DNA of 64,000 nucleotides from an uncultured Prevotellaceae bacterium (lineage in GTDB: Bacteria > Bacteroidota > Bacteroidia > Bacteroidales > Bacteroidaceae): assembly GCA_946185485.1 (NCBI GenBank), contig CAMHJQ010000005.1, positions 1 to 64,000 of the forward strand. The letters are read 5' to 3'. The notes beneath the pieces are model-generated. The model ran no database searches, had not been told where the DNA came from, and worked only from the letters and a program-made list of their open reading frames with translations. The position numbers were made by a program, and so were the translations under genes. Each line of letters opens with the position of its first letter. Positions within the stretch are counted from its first letter, which is position 1. Below, one piece after another: positions 52,401-61,400 of this stretch.

Positions 52401-55400
52401 TCCAGTGGTCGAGGATGTTAAGGTTCTCTTCCATATCAACGTCAACATCCAGAGGAAGGGCTTCCTCCAATGCTGCCTCTATCACCTCACGGTGACCGTT
52501 GATATAGTCTGCCACTACCAGCGTACCTTCTGGGTGCCAGTAGTTCTTTGGTATGTCACGGATGACAAGTTTTTCGCCGTCTTCGGCGATGGCATCAAGA
52601 CCCGTAGGATGGAAGTCAAGGGTCTTAGCCTTGAAATTTCCTATGTTGAGACTTCCATCTGTCTCAATCTGTACGGGTTTCTCCTTGGCAAAGGAGATAT
52701 TATAGTCTATGGTCTGCAAAGCATCGACCATTTCTGTTGTCGGCATCTGAGCATCAAACATTCCAGAAGTGCGAATAGGAGAGGGCATAACGCGCACGTT
52801 AACGTCCTTTTCGGAAAGAACTTCAAAGCCGTCTGCACTGATGTGCATGACACTTGCGCCGTAGTCATGGCCATAGAAATTCGTAGTAACAGGCCAGCCA
52901 GTCAGTTCCTGGACGCGGACGGCAGAATCACCAAACGCCATGAGGCCGTTTTCAGTGCGCAGAAGGATAAGGGCTTGCTCTTCGGGATGCTTCTCGCCAT
53001 AGTTACGAACATAGCGCAACATTGCATCATAGCGCATGTCGGTAAGCATACCAAGATGCTTTGTATCAGCTATACCTTCATCAAGGGTCTTGTTGTCGGT
53101 AGATGCAAGCAGTGAGCCAAGCAGTTTGGCATCCTCTCCTGCTTCCTCTCCGTATGAAGCCACATTGCGGCCCCATTGACGGAAATCCTCTGCGCTAACA
53201 GCAGCGTCAAGTTGACGGAACAACTCTTTGTCAGCCTGTCCCAGACTCCCCAAGTTTGTCAGATAACGGCCCATCAGGTAAGCATAGCGCATACCTATCT
53301 CAGTGGTCGGGGTGTTGGCCTCGATGACGGCACGACGGTCTGGCTCCATGTTTGCCTCATGGATGGCTGACATCATCGTCTGTGCCTCATACACTGACAG
53401 ATGGGCAACGGCTGTACGGAAATTGCCCAATGGCTCTTCCGCATTCAGCCCTTCATGGGTGGATGCCCACATGACAAGTTGCTGGCCGTTATCTACGCCA
53501 AGAAGGTCAACAAGAGCCTCGGAAATGCTTTCCGACGGGTTATTCTGCTCATAATACTTCAATGTGGTCTCGTACAGATTCTGTACGTAGGCCCTGTTGT
53601 AACGTTCACGATTGTCTGCCACACGCGAGAGCATCATCGCTGCCTTCTCTTCGTCGGTATTGGCAAGCATATTGAGCATTTCAAGGTATGCTCCACCCGT
53701 CAGTTCATTGAGTTTCAAACCATCGTTAAGGTATGGCTCTTCCACGCTGTGGCTGTAGGCCCAGCCCTGCCAGTCGTATGCCTTACCATCCTCTGCGGGG
53801 ATGTTACGGTTACGCATGGCATCGAGTTCATCATAGAGCGGTGAAGCAGTGTCAATAGTCGCCTTCAACCGTGAGGCAACGGGGAACACGCGGGCGTACA
53901 GGTTGGCGAACTTTGCCACTTCCTGCTCGGCCTCGGACTGCATCTTACGTACCGTCTGGATATAGTAGTCCATCGTGTCGGCTTCGATATTGGCAAGGAA
54001 ATCGCTGGAGCCTACCTTTGTATAGGCATTCTCTGATACGATTTCGCGGTTGACAACCTTCAGGGGAACACCGTCTATCTGAATGGTGTTGCCTTCACCG
54101 ATAAGGTCTGCAAGTTGTTCCTCACGGATCATCTTGTACATATATTCCATCTCGGACTGAGAGAAGCGGTGAAGAGCCAGATAGCCGTCTTCGTCACTGC
54201 CTGCAAGATACCCCTGTGCTGTGCGCTTGATAGTGCGTACAACCAGTTCATGAGCGTCATCGGCGCGGCCATCGTCTGCGAAGAAGCCGTGCTGATAGTC
54301 GTAACGCTCGCCCTGACGTGGCAGAAGCCCGTCAAGCATTTCATTAAGTCTCTGTTCTATTTCCATATGATTATCTGATTTTTTGTAATTACTTGCTATT
54401 TTTTCTCTTACCTCACGGTCATGCTCACGCCAGAAGGCATCACGCTCTAACCAATGCTTGGTGTCGAGAGTGTAGCGGGCATTGATGGGGTTGATGTCAA
54501 CCTCAATACCATCTATCACCATGCGCTCTTCGTTAAGAGCGTTGAAAAGGGTGTCCTCTGAAACGCCGTAGCCGCCATATTCAAGAAGGATGTCAAGGTC
54601 GCTGCCCTCATGGGCTTCGCCACGGGCACGACTGCCGATGACTGTTACTTCCTTGATCCAGATGTCTTCATCAAAGAACTCTTCGGCAAGGATTTCCTTC
54701 ACGTGGTCTTCGACCATCAGTTCTATATCCTCTACGTCGTAGTCTTCAAGGCCCTGCACTGTCGTAACGGTGTAAGCCTTGGCTGCCTCTTCTGCCTTGA
54801 TGCGGGCATCATAGGCCGTCGTATAGGCATCATAGAACTTCTCGTATGCCTTATGGTCGATATAATTCACCATACGACGAACGGCAAAGCCATCTTCCTT
54901 CGTTTCCATGATGCTGGCAGCGAACTCGCCAACGGCAGCGGCATTATCTACTGTAAGGCCGTCTTTGAGGAGTACCTTGAAGTTTTCCTTATAGTCGGAA
55001 TACTTCTGGTACATGTAATAGACAGCCTGGTCGTCACTCTCTGTAATCCTGTTACGAAGACAGTAGAACTGTAGGCTTTCCTCTCCGTCCCACAGCAAAT
55101 CCGTACTGCCTGCCTTTCTCAGTATATCAAGGAAATCTTCGTCTCTCAGGTCAACCCAAGGCCTCATGGGAGGCACGGGCTTAAAGATATACTGAACAGG
55201 AATAATTTTTGAAAGTTCTTCTGCTGCCTCTCTGCCAGCCGTGCGAGAAACTTCATCCAAGCGGTCGTAGCGCATATTGCGGTAGTCTATATCCTCACGA
55301 TGGGCCTCGTAGAACGAAAGCATGTCCTCTTCACTGTCAAAGGCGATGCAGCCCCAATCATAATGAGCGTCAAGTTCCTTGCCATCGATACCTTCCCAGC

Positions 55401-58400
55401 GGTTGGTGGCGATATCATTGGAGTGGACGCGGACATCAAGAAGCCACGTCTCTTGATAGGCATCATCGCCAGCCACTCGTAAGGGGTTGCCTGCGCCCGT
55501 TGTCATATCGGCTATAGCCCAACCGATGACACGTCCGTCATAGAATACGGACTTCTGCAAGTGTTCTACATCACCTTCTCGTACATCGGACAGGGTTTCA
55601 GAATATCCGACATGCTCATTATCACCACTCTCGACAGTCATCTTCGAGAATATTTCCTCTCGCTTCTCATCATCACTAATGATAATCGGCTCTGGGAAAT
55701 GGTTACCTCTTTCCGCACCTTGCTCCTGAGAGGATGCAACGGTGACACGTCCGACGTACTTACTTCCAAGGTCAAAACGTTGGCTAAGAGGAACAATCTC
55801 ACCGTTTCTGTCTGTCTCGATGGGTAGTGCGCTCTTCAGTGAGGCGACATGACCGTAATGGCTTGCAGCACTGGCAAGGCTCAGTACCACACCACCGCCA
55901 AGGGCTTCTACGCACGCCTCGGCGGTATTGCCACTATCAACAACGTTATCTATGATAACAGGGATTGAGCCTTCGGGCAATGAGGCGATGGCACGGATGC
56001 CAAGATCCTTTGCAAGGATAGGCTCGCCGGTGGCTCGCTTGGCTTCGTACTGGCTCTCTCTGGGGTCGCTACGCAGAACGTCTGCCACTGGAGTATAGGT
56101 ATAGTAACTGATGGCATTTGCCAAAGCAAGCATGGCTCCTGCCTCACCAGTATGTGAAGGAGCGGGAACAAGCACGGCATTGCCGAACTTGACCAGCGGA
56201 GCCATCATAAGGGCTGCTTCGTCGATGGCATCAGGATCGCCGCTCTTGACCTTGCGGGCAAGTCGGTCGAGACGGCCACGGTAGCCGTCAACGGCGATGA
56301 CGGGTGTCACGCCATTGCCGACACACTCTTTCAGGGATTCATTCAAGAGACCTGTGGCCGTTTCCATATCGCCCGTCTTGACTGCCTCCAAGTAGTCCTT
56401 ATCACGCTGTTGGAGCATATTTTCGACTTTCTTCATCGGGTTTACACCGCTTACGAAGTCTTTAAGAATCTGGTCGTAAATCTCTTCGGGACTGCTGTAG
56501 TGCATCAGTACAGAGTCACCACACTTGCCCCAGAAGTCGCCAATGGACTTGTTAATATTCTGATAGACGTTGTTCCAACGGCTCTTATAGGCATCGTCAC
56601 GCTCTGCCATACGTGCCAGTTCCGCACGCAGTTTCTCTGCTCCGCGCTTGCCGCTGAACTCGGCAATCGTTTCCTCTGCGAGGTTATCTTCATTGACAGT
56701 AGAAGGATAACGTTTCTGGATGAAAACCCATGAGTCGGTATCATGTTTCATGATATCAACAACCTCACGCCATCCTTTGGGATTCAAACGGCGAAGGGCC
56801 TCACACCACAGATGGGCATACTCATGTAGCGACAACTCACCATCGACTTTGCGAGGATCAAGGTACAGCCCTCCCTTATAGGTGAAGCCGTAACGCTTTC
56901 CGTCCTGTGTCTGCATATAGCGGACACGGCCAACCATCGAATGGTCTTTTTCTGCTGCACGCAATACCTGTCGGTGCTCTCTGAGATCACAACTAACAGG
57001 AATGCCAAGATGCTGCAGATGGTCGGTAAGCGCACCGCCAATCTCTCTGTCTGCAGGTGACATAGAGGCAGCAAAAGCAGGTACAAAAGTGACTATCTGC
57101 TGCTCCCATGGCAGATTCTCCGTGGAAGCGGCCATCATCTGGTGACGGATTTCCTCAGACAGATGCCGTCTGTTGACAACATCATTGGCCTCTCGTTCAC
57201 CGACAAGATTCTGATAGTCATCAAATGAAAGCAGCATACCATTGTCGATACGGTCTTGCAGTTGCAAAGCCCTATGCTCCAGATGACGCACCTCGACACT
57301 ATAAAGTACATGAGCCTTCACATTAAGTTCACGCTCTTCATCGTTCAGACGGATAAGCAGGTCATAGTCACGCGGCTCCATATCCTCTGCAGCCTTACGT
57401 GCCTTAATGGCCTCGCGGTAAAGCGCATCAGCCTCTTTCCAAGCCTTATAGTCTTCACGGTTGAGAATCAGATCAAGTTCTTGACGGGCAGCCTCCAAAG
57501 TAGGCCCGCCCAGCATGATACGCTTTCCGGGGCTACCGCCACGGGCGAAATTCTCAACATCCTGAATGGCATGCTGGGTCTCATGCAGAATAACATCAAT
57601 AATCTTCTCTCTTGCCGAATGACTGTAACTGTCTCGGGCAAGTGACATCAAATCCTGATTGATATTGATGTGGCGGGAAGTCGTCTCACCAAGCCAGTCT
57701 TCCTGAGTGGTATAATTACCACCGTTGCCAGAAGGTAACGGGGCAAGGTGAATGGGCATCTCACGAAGATCGGGATAGGCTGCAAACAGCTCAGGAGCAT
57801 CAATATAATCTTCAAGGGTAAGCCTCTCTGGATTCTTCATGGTATGATGCTCCAAATAGCCCTCCACATTCCTGTCTTTGCGCAAATAGCGCATCTCCTT
57901 CCTCTCTTCATCACTCAGAGGCTCTACACCTTCCACGCCGAAAGCGGCTCCATTGTCGCGTTTCAGCAGTTCCAGATAACGTGTCACCTCTGTATGTCGG
58001 GAGAGCCATTCCATATTGGCAGTGAAACTGATGTCACGCATGACAGGAATCTCGTAACGCCACATGCCATCATAGCCTCTCTGCCAGCCGGTGGAAATAA
58101 GGATGTCCTTTGGAAGAACACCTTGCTTTTCCAGTTCCTCGGCATGGCGAAGCATCGGTATGGCATTGCTGCCAGTGTTACGGTCGTAACTCTCGGCACC
58201 CTTCTCGCCAATATAGTGATAGCGAATATCGTTGCTCTCACGGTCAAAGCGTCCGACATTATTGGTGGCACTCTTAATCTGGCTCGGCTCAAAGGCTACA
58301 TACTCCTTGTAATCCTCGCTACGGGTTACGATAACACCGTCATAGCCGTCCTGAATGGCAGCAGCAGTAAACTGATGACTGCCTATCTGCTCAGAGATAA

Positions 58401-61400
58401 CAGCCTGCCACGACATAGGAAGAGTACCCATACCAGAAATTCTTGAAATCTCATGCTCACGCCACATCTGCAGGCGGTCTTTTGGATGATAGACCTGTAA
58501 CTCTTCGTCATGGGCAATCTGGCTGTTGACGGCAACGGGATTATATTCGATAAGGTCATCAACAGCCTTGATGACATCAATATACTCACCAATCTTCATC
58601 TGCTTACCGTTCAAACCTGTAAGCGTAAGTCCACGCATGGCAGATGTATCAAGTTTCTCCTTGATCTCGGTGTATATATCCTTCACACTGTCGGTAATCT
58701 CGAATGGACGCTTGATATCCAGATACACCCTCATTACATGATAGGTGTTATGCGGCTGGAGGTCATAGTTCTCAATGTTATGCTTGACCGTTGCACTATT
58801 GCCCACAAGCATACTGGCAGCAAGGCTATCGCCAAGATCAATGCCCGCCATTCGCTTATTCTTCAGTTGGTCTTTGTCTGCGTGAAGGTCTTTAACCTTG
58901 ACGGCGACATCATAGACCGCAATCGAATCTTCATGCTCTGGGTAGGCGTAGCCGCCAAATGCCTTTGCAAAGCCAGGGTAGGGTGTAAGATAGACATTGC
59001 CAGTACCAGACTGCAATGAACGCTTAGTGCGCATACTGGTCCTCTTCAATCCTTCCTGAAGGATAGGCAAAGAGGAATCTGTGCCATGATAAAGCACAAT
59101 ACTGTCATCCTTATGGGCTTTCAGCCAACGTGACAGAACGGCAACATCTTCCTTCGTAGGTTCTGCTTTGGCAAATATATCGCGCAGTTCAGGAACTTCA
59201 TGGAGTTTAATGGCCCTCCGAATGGAACCCTTATTGTCATCAAGCCAAGCGGGTGCCTTTGTGCCAAAGTAGAAACCGGCACCAAACAGCCCGTTATCCT
59301 TGCTGTTGCTGCCAATCTTATCCATGCTGAACTCGGTAAAGTCGGCATGGGTACCATGCTCGACAACCAAAGGTCTGCCGTTTCCGTCAACCACCTTGGA
59401 CACGCCCATTTCAGGGTGTTCGGCATTCTCCCAATCGCCGAACCACTGCTTGAACTCATCCGTTCGCTCCACATCCTCCATCTGGCTACGCAGCATATCG
59501 CGAGACATGCCACCATCTACCTTCGTAAACGGATTCATGTCAATCACATAGGGATTCTCAATGTTCGTGCGATTGAGCTCATTAAGAGGATTAACCTCGT
59601 TGAGCATGTCATACAGGATGCGGTCTGCCACATCTTCCTTATTGGTGTAGTGTATATCAAGGAATGAGCAGACGCCAGCCCAGAACTTACCGAGGAAGTT
59701 CATCACTTTGGCAAAGATGCTGTCTGCATTATCCTTGCCGTTGACAAACTCCTGGAGTCGCTTGTAGCCACGGCGACCGCTGAAATGGGCCAATACCTCT
59801 TCGGCAATGGCATCATCAGAGGTAAGTCCAGCATAATGCTTTTCAAGATACTTCGCATCTTTGAGTTGCGGATATCTCTTCTCCACATACTCCCAGATGT
59901 CCGTAGTGTCCTTCATCATGCGAACAATGTTTGCCCATTCATCGGGACGACGCTCACGCAGAACATACGCCCACAAGTGGGTGTACTCATGGATGGGTAC
60001 TTCTGCAGTCGAGACGGACGGATCAATATAGACCCTGCCATGATGGACGAAGCCACAGGTTGTTCCGTTCTCGCCCTTGAAGAACATCGGCTGGCCCTGC
60101 ATCACGTCGTGACGCATTGGCTCATTAACCTTGACGGTGTGCATCGTCATGTCGATGCTGTCAATATGGGCATCCTCGACAGACACACCCCACTGCTTGC
60201 CGTACTTGTTCATGTAGTTGGGAAGAAGTTGGTCATAGAACACCTTCATACCCTCACCACCGACGCGGAGGTCTTCGCCCTGAATCCTGCCGTCGGGACC
60301 AAGTTCGGCATCTTGTATCTTTGCGGCAACCTCCTTGCCAACAAACTTGTCAAGGGGCTTGCCGACGCTTTCCTGCAGTAGGCTGGAGGCATCGACGATG
60401 ATACCGTCATCATCAATCTCAATGTCTGGCGTGCTGTCACCAATCTTGAAGAAAATCCTCTCAGGACTATCGCCATAGTCATTGCCTCTCTGAATCCATT
60501 CAACCTTGCCACGCAGACTATAACGCTCTGCCTGCTGATCGCCTGTAGTCCAGGCAACACGGTCATATCCGTTTTCAGCGGCATAGCGGAGCATGCGCTT
60601 CATACATACCTCCTGCCAGTTCTTCTCAAACGGTGCCTCTGGCACTCGCTTTAAGCGGGCATCGTTCATGGAACTGATAGTACCCTCATTATTACTAATA
60701 AGAAAAGCGAGTTTTTCAAGACGCTTTCTGATGACAGGAAGTTCAGGATGGTTGTATATGAGTTTGGAATAAGCCTCACAGGCTGCTTGATCGACAAGAT
60801 AGCCGTCAGGACCGATAAGCCCACGGGCTGCATCGCTCTGTCTTATTCCATCAAGCAGCAGCTTCTCGCGCTGTCTGAGTGATTCACGCTCACTGACAAG
60901 TTCACTATGCTCACGGCGAAGAGCCACATAACGCTCATCATCCTCTCCGTTACGACGGACATAGCCATAGTCTCTGCCGTCCTGATGACGCTTGCTTTGT
61001 ATCTCATCGATAACAAGAATGCGCTCAATATGGTTGCCACGGTCGCTGACAGCAGCACCAACGGCATCATCAGCCTTATGCCAGAGGGCATCAAGACGCT
61101 GATAGTTTTCACGCTCTTCTTGTGTCATCTTACCCATAATAAGACCACGAAGGTGTTCGTTATACTCCTTGACGGTGAAGGTGCCATTAAGGTGAACACC
61201 ATACTTATCCTGCATAGAGTTGATGAAAATGGCACGCTCGTTAGCCGCCTCATGGCTACGTGCCAGGAGGTCTTCGACCATCTTCGTGTATTCAGGTTTC
61301 TCAATAGAGGCTTCGCCGAACCTGATCCACGCAACAGCCCTGCCTTCGTCGGCATCACCGAAATGTATCTCATTACTCTCTTCGTTTTCCTCCAGATAAC

